Shown here: positions 6,595 to 12,957 of the stretch, one piece after another
Layout: each line of letters starts with the position of its first letter
How positions within the stretch are numbered: position 1 is the first letter of the stretch
NCBI GenBank assembly: GCA_946479035.1
Contig: CAMLDW010000055.1
Coordinates: 1-12,957 of the forward strand
Direction of reading: 5' to 3'
DNA from: an uncultured Chthonomonadaceae bacterium
GTDB taxonomy: Bacteria; Armatimonadota; Fimbriimonadia; Fimbriimonadales; Fimbriimonadaceae
DNA: 12,957 nt
Translations under genes and position numbers: made by a program
Notes under the pieces: generated by a model
The model's input: the letters and a program-made list of their open reading frames with translations, nothing else
What the model was told of the DNA's origin: nothing
The model's database searches: none

Positions 6595-7226
6595 ACTGCC
6601 GCTTTCTCTCCGTCCTTGGGCTCGTCGCCTGCCTCGCGGCCGCCTCTCAAGCCCAGCTGACAGCCGAACAGAAGGCGACGAGCCAGCGCGTACTGGAGAA
6701 GCTGCGCAAGGTCGAGATCTACAACCAGCTCCTGCCCGTGCTGATGACTCCGGACCAAATCAAGGCGCTGCTGCCGATCCTGGAGACCCACAGGGCGGAC
6801 GCGGTCAAGCAGGAAGAGTTCGAGTACAAGACGCTGCACGACTACGAGAGCAAGCTGGACGAAGCGCTGAAGGACTCGGAGGGAAAGGGCAACGTGCCGG
6901 ACAAGCAGGTGCTAAGGGACGGGCTCGTCTACTTCACGGCCTTTTCCATGTCGCGAAAGGCGCTGATCGACGACACGGCGAGCCTACTCATAGCAAAGAT
7001 GAAGGAAAAGCTGAACGAGGGGCAGATCCATTCCGCAGCCAACTCCTTCGACCCATCGATCCTTTTGACGACCATCAAGCTGGAAGAGCTGACCGAGGAC
7101 AAGAAGCTCGATTACTGGGTGAGGATCGTGCTCATGGACAACGCGGCCTACGACATCCTGGTCGCTATGTCGAAGAAGAAGTCGCCTGACGTGGAACAAG
7201 GCCCGTGGCTGACGGGTTCGAACTAG
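6591..7226 (+). CDS. Exported helical protein, unknown
   Basis: A 211-residue protein I do not recognise. The first about 21 residues form a signal peptide (MNCRFLSVLGLVACLAAASQA) with a plausible signal peptidase I cut after SQA. LVAC at residues 11-14 also fits a lipobox, so a lipoprotein is possible. The mature part is charged and predicted mostly helical (LTAEQKATSQRVLEKLRKVE, PDQIKALLPILETHR) without cysteines, suggesting an extracytoplasmic helical bundle. It starts in the ATGA overlap with the preceding gene, preceded by AGGA, and ends in a tandem stop TAGTAG. A membrane-anchored thioredoxin follows 65 bp later. The lack of mature cysteines argues against it being the thioredoxin's own disulfide substrate. 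Confidence 0.75.
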   Translation: MNCRFLSVLGLVACLAAASQAQLTAEQKATSQRVLEKLRKVEIYNQLLPVLMTPDQIKALLPILETHRADAVKQEEFEYKTLHDYESKLDEALKDSEGKGNVPDKQVLRDGLVYFTAFSMSRKALIDDTASLLIAKMKEKLNEGQIHSAANSFDPSILLTTIKLEELTEDKKLDYWVRIVLMDNAAYDILVAMSKKKSPDVEQGPWLTGSN

Positions 7227-7281
7227 TAGGAGAAAGTCCTCGGCCCAGTGACGGTAGCCCAGGATCGGTGACCAAGAACAT

Positions 7282-7285
7282 GGAG
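7282..7285 (+). promoter_or_regulatory. Ribosome binding site deciding the thioredoxin-like start
   Basis: GGAG is spaced 6 nt from ATG 7292. It selects this start over the in-frame ATG 7280, which the site itself partly overlaps. Confidence 0.6.
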
Positions 7286-7291
7286 AAGAAG

Positions 7292-7741
7292 ATGAAGAGC
7301 TGGAAGTCGGCCGTGTTCCCGGTGTCCTTGATCGTGGTCTTCGGGCTCGCCTTCGCAGCAGGAATCCACGGCTTGCGGGGCACAAGCCCGTCACAGCTGG
7401 AGTTCGGGTCCACTACCTCCCAGGCGTTTGCAAGGGCCAAACAAGAGGGGAGGCTCGTAATGGTCGACTTCAACGCCGAGTGGTGCGGCCCGTGCCAGCA
7501 GATGAAGAAGGAGGCGTTCAGCGACCCGCGCTTTGCGAAGTTGATGGAGAACGTAGTGCCGGTCAGCATCGACGTCGACCATCCTGGCGACGACGCGGCG
7601 TTCTTGAGCGAGCACTCGCCCGAGGCGCTCCCGACCCTGCTCTTCTTGGACGCAGAGGGCAACGAGATCGGTCGCACCGTCGGGTTCGGCGGAGTGGAGC
7701 CGCTCATGCAAGAGGTCTCGAAGATTGTCGCGAAGGGATAG
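7292..7741 (+). CDS. Membrane-anchored thioredoxin-fold protein
   Basis: From ATG 7292 this is a 149-residue protein with an N-terminal hydrophobic anchor (about residues 7-24, AVFPVSLIVVFGLAFAAG) and a thioredoxin domain that would face the periplasm or cell exterior. The redox motif is WCGPC with Cys65 and Cys68, followed by QQMKKEAF as in DsbD C-terminal-like and thioredoxin_7 domains; the cis-proline is Pro114 in ALPTLLFLD. It is a likely thiol-disulfide reductase for extracytoplasmic proteins or cytochrome c maturation; the partner is unknown. The GGAG site at 7282-7285 decides the start. It is last of three same-strand genes coding for envelope proteins; a 65-bp gap separates it from the exported protein gene, and I see no strong promoter there. 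Confidence 0.88.
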   Translation: MKSWKSAVFPVSLIVVFGLAFAAGIHGLRGTSPSQLEFGSTTSQAFARAKQEGRLVMVDFNAEWCGPCQQMKKEAFSDPRFAKLMENVVPVSIDVDHPGDDAAFLSEHSPEALPTLLFLDAEGNEIGRTVGFGGVEPLMQEVSKIVAKG

Positions 7742-7778
7742 TTGAGCGCCGCTCCAAATGTGCCGCGAGCGGGCGCAG

Positions 7779-7810
7779 AAAAAATGCCCCGCCTTTTGGA
7801 AGGGCGGGGC
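7779..7810 (-). terminator. Intrinsic terminator of ftsZ
   Basis: On the minus strand GCCCCGCC and GGCGGGGC form an 8-bp GC-only stem (7786-7810), followed after one base by six Ts (7784-7779), a classical rho-independent terminator. It lies 37-68 bp past the ftsZ stop. On the plus strand the hairpin could slow transcription from the thioredoxin-like gene, but no T-tract follows on that side. Confidence 0.88.
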
Positions 7811-7846
7811 TATTCGTTGGACCAGTACGTTGCGATAGTAAAAGCG

Positions 7847-8974
7847 TTATCTGGACTTTTGGCTGCGCAGGAACGCGGGGATGTCGAAGTCGATCTCATC
7901 GAGGCTCACTGCCTCGAGCCCGCGCCGCGGCGCTTGGTCGTCCGTCGGAAGGATCGGCTCTGAGGTAGCGGTCGGCGCGTCGGCCTTCACGAAGACCTCG
8001 CGGTCGCGCAGCGTGACCGGCGCGTACTGCATCCCCGCCGCCAGAAGGGTCACGCACACCTGCTCGCCCATCGATTCGTCGAACACCTGGCCCATGTAGA
8101 TCGCTGCGTCGTCGGCATCGGCGAACTGCATGATGTACTCCATCGCCTCTTGCGACTCGCCGATCGTGAAGTCCGGGCCCGAGGTGATGTTCACCAGCAA
8201 CCGCGTCGCGCCTTGGATGTCCGTTTCCAGGAGCGGCGACGAGACGGCCTGCTCGGCGGCGACGCGCGCGCGCCGCTCGCCCGTTCCGCGCCCCAAGCCC
8301 ATCAGCGCGACGCCCGCGCCCTTCATCACGCTACGAACGTCCGCGAAGTCGACGTTGATCATCCCCGGCTTCATGATGATGTCGCTGATTCCTTGCACGC
8401 CCTGGCGCAGCACGTCGTCGGCGTAAAGGAACGCGTCCTGCAGCGAGGTGCGGCGCTCGACCACGCTCAGCAGCTTCTCGTTCGGGATCACGATCAGCGT
8501 GTCGACGTGCGCCTTGATGCGCTCGATCCCTTCTTCGGCGATCCGCCGCCGCTTCGGGCCCTCGAAGCCGAACGGCTTGGTCACGACCCCCACGGTCAGG
8601 ATGTCGAGGCGTTTAGCGAGCTCGGCGACCACCGGCGCGGCGCCCGTGCCCGTGCCGCCGCCCATGCCTGCGGTGACGAAGACCATGTCGGCGCCCTCGA
8701 TCTGCTCCATGATCTCTCGCTCCGACTCCTTGGCCGCAGCGTGGCCCCGGGCGGGGTCTCCGCCGGTGCCTAGGCCGCGCGTCGTCCCTTTGCCCATCGA
8801 GATCCGCGTCGTCGCGAAACAGGTCTCCAGCGCCTGCATGTCCGTGTTGAGCGCGACGAAGTCCACGCCTTCCACAGAGGTCTGGATCATGCGGTTTACG
8901 GCGTTGCACCCGCCGCCGCCCACGCCGAGGACCTTGATGATCGCCCTCGAATCGAACAGGTTCTTCGCAGTCAT
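7847..8974 (-). CDS. ftsZ: Cell division protein FtsZ
   Basis: The 375-residue tubulin-like GTPase polymerises into the division ring. It shows the nucleotide-binding start [15 protein letters not shown] (about 15-29), the tubulin signature [11 protein letters not shown] (104-114), the GDP-contacting [14 protein letters not shown], and the T7 loop region [20 protein letters not shown] with its catalytic acidic residues. The linker is short (about 37 residues), then comes the conserved C-terminal peptide [12 protein letters not shown], which in other bacteria binds FtsA, ZipA and SepF. GTGGDP at 69-74 replaces the usual GAGGNP. ATG 8974 is chosen by alignment to the family; the frame continues upstream only as an open shadow. 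The gene stands alone, divergent from purE with 138 bp between them, not next to ftsA, ftsQ or mur genes. Confidence 0.98.
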   Translation of the reverse strand: MTAKNLFDSRAIIKVLGVGGGGCNAVNRMIQTSVEGVDFVALNTDMQALETCFATTRISMGKGTTRGLGTGGDPARGHAAAKESEREIMEQIEGADMVFVTAGMGGGTGTGAAPVVAELAKRLDILTVGVVTKPFGFEGPKRRRIAEEGIERIKAHVDTLIVIPNEKLLSVVERRTSLQDAFLYADDVLRQGVQGISDIIMKPGMINVDFADVRSVMKGAGVALMGLGRGTGERRARVAAEQAVSSPLLETDIQGATRLLVNITSGPDFTIGESQEAMEYIMQFADADDAAIYMGQVFDESMGEQVCVTLLAAGMQYAPVTLRDREVFVKADAPTATSEPILPTDDQAPRRGLEAVSLDEIDFDIPAFLRSQKSR

Positions 8975-9099
8975 CGCTTTCTTGGCCCTGGCACGCTCCG
9001 CGCCAGCGCACGGAGCTACTGTTCTGGACGGACCGCCCCAGGTGAAAGCCGCAGTCCCGGCGTGGCGCGGGCACGTTCTTTTTCCACACCCGAGCGGTG

Positions 9100-9105
9100 T
9101 ATCCT
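9100..9105 (+). promoter_or_regulatory. Putative leaderless -10 box for purE-folD
   Basis: TATCCT lies 7 nt before the purE ATG, with no Shine-Dalgarno in the intervening GCCAGCC. Initiation would fall at or next to the start codon. No good -35 is visible. Confidence 0.55.
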
Positions 9106-9112
9106 GCCAGCC

Positions 9113-9607
9113 ATGGCGAGGCCGGTCGTGGGGATCATCATGGGATCGGACAGCGACCTGCCCACGATGCAAGCCGCAGAGGCCGTTCTGCGAGAGTTCA
9201 AGGTCGCCTACGAGCTCGAGATCGTCAGCGCGCACCGCACGCCGGACCGGATGAGGACCTACGCGCAGACGGCGCGCAAGCGCGGCCTGCGCGTGATCAT
9301 CGCGGGCGCCGGCGGAGCGGCCCACCTGCCGGGGATGGTCGCCTCCTGGACCACGCTCCCTGTGATCGGTGTGCCGGTCAAGACGAAGGCGCTCGAGGGG
9401 TTCGACTCGCTCCTCTCGATCCTGCAGATGCCCAAGGGCGTGCCGGTCGCGTGCGTGGCGATCGACAACGCCGCCAACGCCGGGCTGCTCGCCGTGCGCG
9501 TGCTCGGCGCCTCCGACGCCGCGCTCGCCAAGAGGCTTGAATCGTTCGCCGACAAGCAGGCCAAGTCGGTCGTCAAGAAGAACAAAGAGGTCGCACGCAA
9601 GGGATGA
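9113..9607 (+). CDS. purE: N5-carboxyaminoimidazole ribonucleotide mutase PurE (class I)
   Basis: The 164-residue enzyme of purine biosynthesis moves the carboxylate of N5-CAIR to give CAIR. Family blocks are [10 protein letters not shown] (11-20), SAHRTP with the catalytic His41, [12 protein letters not shown] (65-75) and [18 protein letters not shown]. The length is typical. ATG 9113 begins exactly at the family's N-terminus and has a TATCCT box 7 nt upstream; an in-frame ATG further upstream (9062) would add 17 residues unlike the family and is rejected. No purK is beside it; the partner must lie elsewhere. The TGA overlaps the folD ATG (ATGA), so the two are co-transcribed and translationally coupled, joining purine synthesis with the C1-folate supply that purine synthesis needs. 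Confidence 0.97.
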   Translation: MARPVVGIIMGSDSDLPTMQAAEAVLREFKVAYELEIVSAHRTPDRMRTYAQTARKRGLRVIIAGAGGAAHLPGMVASWTTLPVIGVPVKTKALEGFDSLLSILQMPKGVPVACVAIDNAANAGLLAVRVLGASDAALAKRLESFADKQAKSVVKKNKEVARKG

Positions 9608-10458
9608 GCGCGCAGCTCCTCGACGGGCTTGCGCTGGCGCGGATGGTGCGCGAGGAGCTGAAGCTCCGCGTCGCCGCCATGCGCGAGAAGGGCACGGTGC
9701 CCCGAATCGAGGCGATCGTCGCCTCGCAGGACCCGGCCTCGCTCGCCTACGTGCACATGAAGCAGAAGTGGGCCGGGCTCGTCGGCATGGAGAGCGGCAT
9801 TTGGAACGCGACCGACCAGACTTCGCAGGCCGAGCTCCTCGAGCGCGTCGCGCAGCTCAACGACGACCCCAAGGTCCACGGCGTGCTGTTACAGCACCCG
9901 CTGCCGCGGCATCTTGACGAGCGCGCCGCGCTCATGGCGCTGGGAGCGGGAAAGGACGTCGACGGGATCACGCCGGAGTCGCTCGGAAGGCTGACCGCGG
10001 GCCTGCCCGGCTTCCGCTGCGCCACGCCGCTCGGCATGATGAAGCTGCTCGTCCATTATGGGATCGAGTGCGAGGGGAGGCACGCCGTCGTCATCGGCCG
10101 CTCGGTCATCCTCGGCAAGCCGGCGGCGCTGATGCTGCTCGAAAAGAACGCGACGGTAACGGTCGCGCACTCGAAGTCGCGGGACGTGCCAAGCCTCGTG
10201 CGTCAGGCGGACATCGTAGTCGCGGCCGTGGGGCGCGCCGAGATGGTCAAGGGCGACTGGCTCAAGCCTGGGGCAGTCGTGCTCGACGCCGGCTTCAACA
10301 AAGTCGAAGGGCGCGACAAGGACGTCGGCGACTGCGAGTTCTCGACCTGTTCGGAGGTTGCCTCCTGGATCACCCCGGTCCCCGGCGGGGTCGGGCCGAT
10401 GACGGTCGCCAGCCTGCTCTGGAACACGGTCGAAGCTGCTTCCGTGGCATCCCGCTGA
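9604..10458 (+). CDS. folD: Bifunctional methylenetetrahydrofolate dehydrogenase/cyclohydrolase FolD
   Basis: The 284-residue enzyme oxidises methylene-THF to methenyl-THF with NADP and hydrolyses this to 10-formyl-THF. The catalytic motif YVHMKQK holds Tyr49 and Lys53. Further blocks are KDVDG (117-121), [11 protein letters not shown] (163-172, the dinucleotide-binding fold), LDAGFN and the C-terminal [11 protein letters not shown] (257-267). Two conserved segments deviate: LLQHPLP where QLPLP is common, and CATPLG where CTP-x-G is usual; the active-site lysine is kept, so activity is expected. It begins in the ATGA overlap with purE. Its product 10-formyl-THF feeds two purine steps and its substrate is also consumed by ThyX. 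Confidence 0.97.
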   Translation: MSAQLLDGLALARMVREELKLRVAAMREKGTVPRIEAIVASQDPASLAYVHMKQKWAGLVGMESGIWNATDQTSQAELLERVAQLNDDPKVHGVLLQHPLPRHLDERAALMALGAGKDVDGITPESLGRLTAGLPGFRCATPLGMMKLLVHYGIECEGRHAVVIGRSVILGKPAALMLLEKNATVTVAHSKSRDVPSLVRQADIVVAAVGRAEMVKGDWLKPGAVVLDAGFNKVEGRDKDVGDCEFSTCSEVASWITPVPGGVGPMTVASLLWNTVEAASVASR

Positions 10459-10490
10459 CCACCCTTGAGGGAGGGGATCACGGTCTTTTT
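10457..10490 (+). terminator. Weak terminator-like hairpin after folD
   Basis: GACC (10457-10460) can pair with GGTC (10482-10485), with an internal CCCT/AGGG hairpin, and five Ts follow at 10486-10490. The stem is short and imperfect, so termination may be partial. Confidence 0.3.
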
Positions 10491-10504
10491 GCCTTCGACC
10501 TACC

Positions 10505-10510
10505 GATAAT
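10505..10510 (+). promoter_or_regulatory. Possible -10 box for the 10531 gene
   Basis: GATAAT lies 20 nt before GTG 10531 and upstream of a strong Shine-Dalgarno site, so this gene would have a normal short leader rather than a leaderless start. No convincing -35 element is present at 17 nt spacing. Confidence 0.35.
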
Positions 10511-10519
10511 CCCCAGAGA

Positions 10520-10525
10520 GGAGGG
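10520..10525 (+). promoter_or_regulatory. Strong ribosome binding site for the 10531 gene
   Basis: GGAGGG with a 5-nt spacer to the GTG decides this start. It is the best Shine-Dalgarno in the window. Confidence 0.65.
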
Positions 10526-10530
10526 CCGAC

Positions 10531-11220
10531 GTGCCCGGGCTAGAACGCTCCTTCGAGCTAGAAGTCAACCGCGCCAAGACGATCGTTCGCGTGACCTGTC
10601 ACTGCGAGCCGCCGGAAAACGCTGCCTCGTTCCTGGGCAAAAGGCTCGACAAGGTCCTCACTTGGGACGCGCCGCCCGTCGATGGTCGCGTCACGGCGAT
10701 GCTAGAAGGCCGCATCCCTTGCGAGTTCACGGTCGGCAAGGTGGGCGATTACGCGCAGTTCGCGGTCTACATGGAGCCGCAGGGGTTCTCGATGGAGGCT
10801 TTGGGAAGCTTGGTCACGTTCGATCGCGCGGTCGAGATCGTCGAGGCCGTAAGGGACGTGCCGTGCACTTTCGCCGTAGGGCGCTACGTGTTCGACGGCA
10901 TCGGTAGCGGGGAAGGGCCGCCGGTCTGCGAAGCCTTGAACGTCCTGTTGCGGAGCATCTCGGAACCTCTCGCCTTCGTCACGTGCAACGCGACGTCGCT
11001 CTTCGTGGCCCTGCCGAAGATCGAGCGGCAGGAGATGGGCATGCGAATAGAGATGTTCCACGCAGAATGCCGCATCGAGATGCACGACAAGCACCGGTGG
11101 CAGTTCGGTGCGATCGAGTGCGATCCGCCGTTCAGCCTGCACACGATCTTTGGCAAGGGCTGGGACCAGGCTGGCCGCTTCGGGCTTTATGCTCCGCACG
11201 CCCGCAGCGAAGCGAGCTAG
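10531..11220 (+). CDS. Protein of unknown function
   Basis: I do not recognise this 229-residue protein. It has no signal peptide or membrane helix. The composition is that of a soluble alternating beta/alpha protein (KTIVRVTCHCEPPENAASFL, TFDRAVEIVEAVRDVPCTFA), and it ends in a segment rich in His, Trp and Phe (DKHRWQFGAIECDPPFSLHT). Several cysteines (CHC near residue 23, others scattered) and His residues are present, but not in a pattern I can name. GTG 10531 has the GGAGGG site. The gene sits 72 bp after folD on the same strand and 39 bp before the ubiD-family gene; a weak terminator-like hairpin and a possible promoter in the first gap suggest it can be expressed separately. Confidence 0.75.
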   Translation: MPGLERSFELEVNRAKTIVRVTCHCEPPENAASFLGKRLDKVLTWDAPPVDGRVTAMLEGRIPCEFTVGKVGDYAQFAVYMEPQGFSMEALGSLVTFDRAVEIVEAVRDVPCTFAVGRYVFDGIGSGEGPPVCEALNVLLRSISEPLAFVTCNATSLFVALPKIERQEMGMRIEMFHAECRIEMHDKHRWQFGAIECDPPFSLHTIFGKGWDQAGRFGLYAPHARSEAS

Positions 11221-11245
11221 ACGGACCATCGCCGCGCCCCTCGCG

Positions 11246-11251
11246 TAGAAT
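11246..11251 (+). promoter_or_regulatory. Putative leaderless -10 box for the ubiD-family gene
   Basis: TAGAAT, close to the -10 consensus, ends 8 nt before ATG 11260. The intervening GGCGGCAG is not a convincing Shine-Dalgarno. Confidence 0.5.
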
Positions 11252-11259
11252 GGCGGCAG

Positions 11260-12957
11260 ATGGCTTGGCGCGACTATCGGGAGTTCCTGGAGGCCCTGGA
11301 GAGGGCGGGCGAGCTACGTCGGATCACCGAGGCGGTTTCGCCGTACCTCGAAGTCACCGAGATCGCGGACCGGGTGATGAAGTCCGGCGGGCCGGCGCTG
11401 CTCTTCGAAAGCGTGGTCGGGCCTCCGCACCGTCTGGGGACGCCGGACCCGCGTTCTGCTGTGATGGGCATGCCGAGCATCCTGAGCGGCGCGGGCATGA
11501 TCGATCGGACGGATCGGTCGGATCAGGCCGATCAGCCCGCGCCGCGATCAAGCGGCGGATCCTCTCTTGTTGACGCGGTCCGCGCGGCGAGTGCGAGGGC
11601 TGCGGGTGCCCCCTCCCTGACCCTCCCCCACGCTTTGGGCGGGAGAGGGGACGCGGAGTGGGTGCCGCTCGCTGACGTGCGATACGAGCACCCGATCGCG
11701 ATCAACACGATGGGTACGCGCAAGCGCATGTCGATGGCGCTGAGCTGCGACGACTATGAAGAGCACGCGCAGCGCATCGCGAAGCTCCTGCCGCCGCCGA
11801 TACCGAAATCGCCGAAGGAAGCGATCGGCATCGTCATCGACGCGTTCAAAGAAGTCAAGGACGCGATCCCTAAGACGGTCGGCAGCGGCGCGTGCCAAGA
11901 GATCACGATGCAAGGCGACGAGATCGACCTGCGAAAGCTCCCGATCCTCACGTGCTGGCCGGAAGACGGCGGGCCGTTCATCACCCTGCCGCTGGTGTTC
12001 ACCTACGACCCGAACACGGGCAAGCGAAACGTCGGCATGTACCGCATGCAGCTCTACGACCGCAACACGCTCGGCATGCACTGGCAGATGCACAAGACCG
12101 GCATGCGCCACATGGAGGCCACCCCTCCCCCCTCCGGGGGTGAGGGGCCGGGGGTGAGGGGCAGCGTGCCACCAGGTTGTATTTCCGTCGCGGTCGCGCT
12201 CGGCGGCGATCCTGCGTACACCTTCTCCGCGATCTCACCTTTGCCTCCGGGTTTGGACGAGATGGCGTTCGCCGGGTTCCTGCGCCGCAAGAACGCGGAA
12301 CTGGTCAGGTGCAAGACGATCGACATGAAGGTTCCCGCCGACGCAGAAATAGTCCTCGAGGGGTACGTCGACCCGTTAGAGAGAAGGCTAGAAGGCCCGT
12401 TCGGCGACCACACCGGCTACTATTCGCTCGCGGGCCAGTTCCCCGTGTTCCACTGCATCTGCGTCACGATGCGCTCGGGTGCCATTTATCCAGCGACGAT
12501 CGTCGGCCAGCCGCCGATGGAGGACGGATGGATGGGCAAGGCGGTCGAGCGCATCTTCATGCCGATGATCCGCCTCACCGTGCCGGAGATCGTGGACATC
12601 AACCTGCCGGTCGAGGCGTGCTTCCACAACGTCGCGTTCGTCTCGATCAAGAAGAAGTACCCCGGCCACGCGTACAAGGTGATGAACGCGGTGTGGGGGC
12701 TGGGCGGTCTCGCGTTCACGAAGTTTGTTTTCGTTTTTGATGAGGACGTGGACGTGCAAGACGTGGGGCAGGTGCTGTTCCGTCTGGGCGCGAACTGCGA
12801 CCCCGGCCGCGACGCGCTGCACTCGCGCGGCCCAGTGGACCAGCTCGACCACGCTTCGATGGCCGAGGGGTTCGGGGGCAAGATCGGCTTCGACTGCACG
12901 CACAAATGGCCGGGCGAGAACGGCTTCTCCCGCGACTTCCCCAAACTGATCGAGATG
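11260..12957 (+). CDS. UbiD-family prenylated-FMN-dependent decarboxylase (3' end outside window)
   Basis: The frame is open for 566 codons to the window end. UbiD-family enzymes decarboxylate aromatic or unsaturated acids, for example 4-hydroxybenzoate-type precursors of quinones, with prenylated FMN made by UbiX. The N-terminus (MAWRDYREFLEALERAGELR, then EITEIADRV-like and GGPALLFE) matches the family. The cofactor-binding segment is RNVGMYRMQ with Arg262; the catalytic block is EGPFGDHTGYY with Glu378 and Asp383; later blocks are PEIVDINLP, SIKKKYPGHA, TKFVFVFDED and NKWPGE-like HKWPGE. Between FESVVG and YEHPIAIN about 87 extra residues are present compared with E. coli UbiD as I recall it, and a second extra stretch follows HKTGMRHMEA. 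Both coincide with repeat DNA. Roughly 20-30 residues are missing at the 3' end. The substrate is not known; menaquinone or another quinone is likely. Confidence 0.93.
   Translation, partial: MAWRDYREFLEALERAGELRRITEAVSPYLEVTEIADRVMKSGGPALLFESVVGPPHRLGTPDPRSAVMGMPSILSGAGMIDRTDRSDQADQPAPRSSGGSSLVDAVRAASARAAGAPSLTLPHALGGRGDAEWVPLADVRYEHPIAINTMGTRKRMSMALSCDDYEEHAQRIAKLLPPPIPKSPKEAIGIVIDAFKEVKDAIPKTVGSGACQEITMQGDEIDLRKLPILTCWPEDGGPFITLPLVFTYDPNTGKRNVGMYRMQLYDRNTLGMHWQMHKTGMRHMEATPPPSGGEGPGVRGSVPPGCISVAVALGGDPAYTFSAISPLPPGLDEMAFAGFLRRKNAELVRCKTIDMKVPADAEIVLEGYVDPLERRLEGPFGDHTGYYSLAGQFPVFHCICVTMRSGAIYPATIVGQPPMEDGWMGKAVERIFMPMIRLTVPEIVDINLPVEACFHNVAFVSIKKKYPGHAYKVMNAVWGLGGLAFTKFVFVFDEDVDVQDVGQVLFRLGANCDPGRDALHSRGPVDQLDHASMAEGFGGKIGFDCTHKWPGENGFSRDFPKLIEM
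11503..11538. repeat. Four tandem 9-bp units inside the ubiD-family gene
   Basis: Units GATCGGACG, GATCGGTCG, GATCAGGCC and GATCAGCCC follow each other without gaps and in frame. They encode D-R/Q-x triplets (DRTDRSDQADQP). They lie in the first insert of the decarboxylase. Confidence 0.75.
11609..11650. repeat. C/G-rich palindromic element A inside the ubiD-family gene
   Basis: A C-rich arm (11609-11629, with CCCCTC and CCCA) faces a G-rich arm (11637-11650, with TGGG and GAGGGG) around a short centre, forming an imperfect stem-loop. The translation is GAPSLTLPHALGGRGD. The layout is typical of dispersed C-rich/G-rich palindromes in some bacterial genomes, but here it is inside a coding frame. 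Confidence 0.6.
12122..12161. repeat. C/G-rich palindromic element B with a 12-bp direct repeat inside the ubiD-family gene
   Basis: CCCCTC plus CCCCC (12122-12132) pairs with GGGGG plus GAGGGG (12136-12147), with one bulged T and a 3-nt loop, an 11-bp stem. The 12-mer GGGGGTGAGGGG occurs exactly twice, at 12136-12147 and 12150-12161. The translated segment is TPPPSGGEGPGVRGSV. Confidence 0.7.

Noticed and set aside
7205..7229. GGGTTCGAACT resembling a tRNA T-loop
   Set aside because: It lies at the end of a coding frame, the flanks do not form the T-stem, and no acceptor, D-arm or anticodon arm can be built around it.
7742..7963. 73-residue plus-strand open frame after the thioredoxin-like gene
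   Set aside because: It runs through the ftsZ terminator and antisense to the ftsZ C-terminus, and has no start signal.
8975..9325. N-terminal extension of FtsZ in the open frame
   Set aside because: FtsZ homology starts right after ATG 8974, and the extension is antisense to purE and its promoter.
11419..12166. UbiD-family gene as a pseudogene because of the inserts
   Set aside because: The frame was followed codon by codon to the window end without a stop or shift, and catalytic Arg, Glu and Asp positions are kept.
11354..12413. Several antisense open frames inside the ubiD-family gene
   Set aside because: The plus-strand frame from 11260 is unbroken and carries all UbiD blocks; the others are Arg/Pro/Ser-rich shadows.
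1..12957. Defence island, phage or mobile element
   Set aside because: No transposase, integrase, nuclease, toxin-antitoxin, CRISPR or restriction gene was seen; the content is core metabolism with orphan proteins.

Overview
The window is a stretch of a high-GC bacterial chromosome packed with short operons on both strands. It carries housekeeping genes (trpG end, thyX, dapF, mntR, ftsZ, purE, folD, a ubiD-family gene) mixed with several genes I do not recognise. There is no sign of phage, plasmid, transposase, CRISPR, rRNA or tRNA. The gene mix (ThyX rather than ThyA, a solitary ftsZ, a UbiD homologue) and the many starts without a Shine-Dalgarno site would fit a deep-branching lineage such as Armatimonadota/Fimbriimonadia. 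That placement is an impression, not something the sequence proves.

Layout. 1-195 is the 3' end of trpG/pabA (+), which overlaps tail to tail with a small membrane-anchored protein (179-643, -). thyX (716-1597, +) converges on a short MerR-like regulator (1626-1895, -); a perfect GC hairpin fills most of the 28-bp gap between them. A 180-bp divergent region then leads to an unrecognised 650-residue coiled-coil protein (2076-4028, +), whose stop overlaps the GTG start of dapF (4025-4873, +). dapF converges on a minus-strand pair read as PfkB-family kinase (5272-6195), then mntR (4870-5259); the stops of dapF and mntR share one CTAG. A 30-bp divergent gap separates the kinase from a three-gene envelope cassette (6226-7741, +): a three-helix membrane protein, an exported helical protein and a membrane-anchored thioredoxin. 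ftsZ (7847-8974, -) follows with a clear intrinsic terminator at 7779-7810. Divergent from it is purE-folD (9113-10458, +, ATGA overlap), then an unrecognised protein (10531-11220, +). Last comes a ubiD-family decarboxylase (11260 to the window end, +), open at its 3' end.

Functionally, PurE (purines), FolD (C1-folates), ThyX (dTMP, consuming the methylene-THF that FolD interconverts), DapF (lysine and peptidoglycan precursor) and FtsZ (division) are core growth genes. MntR implies manganese control of targets outside the window.

Two things stand out. First, many first genes of transcription units have a -10-like TANNNT hexamer only 6-8 nt before the start codon and no Shine-Dalgarno, whereas several genes inside operons have a GGAG-type site; this suggests widespread leaderless transcription. 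Second, the ubiD reading frame stays open through two G/C palindromic repeat-like segments and a 9-bp tandem repeat. These add about 87 and about 12 residues at positions where E. coli UbiD, as I recall it, has only short connections.
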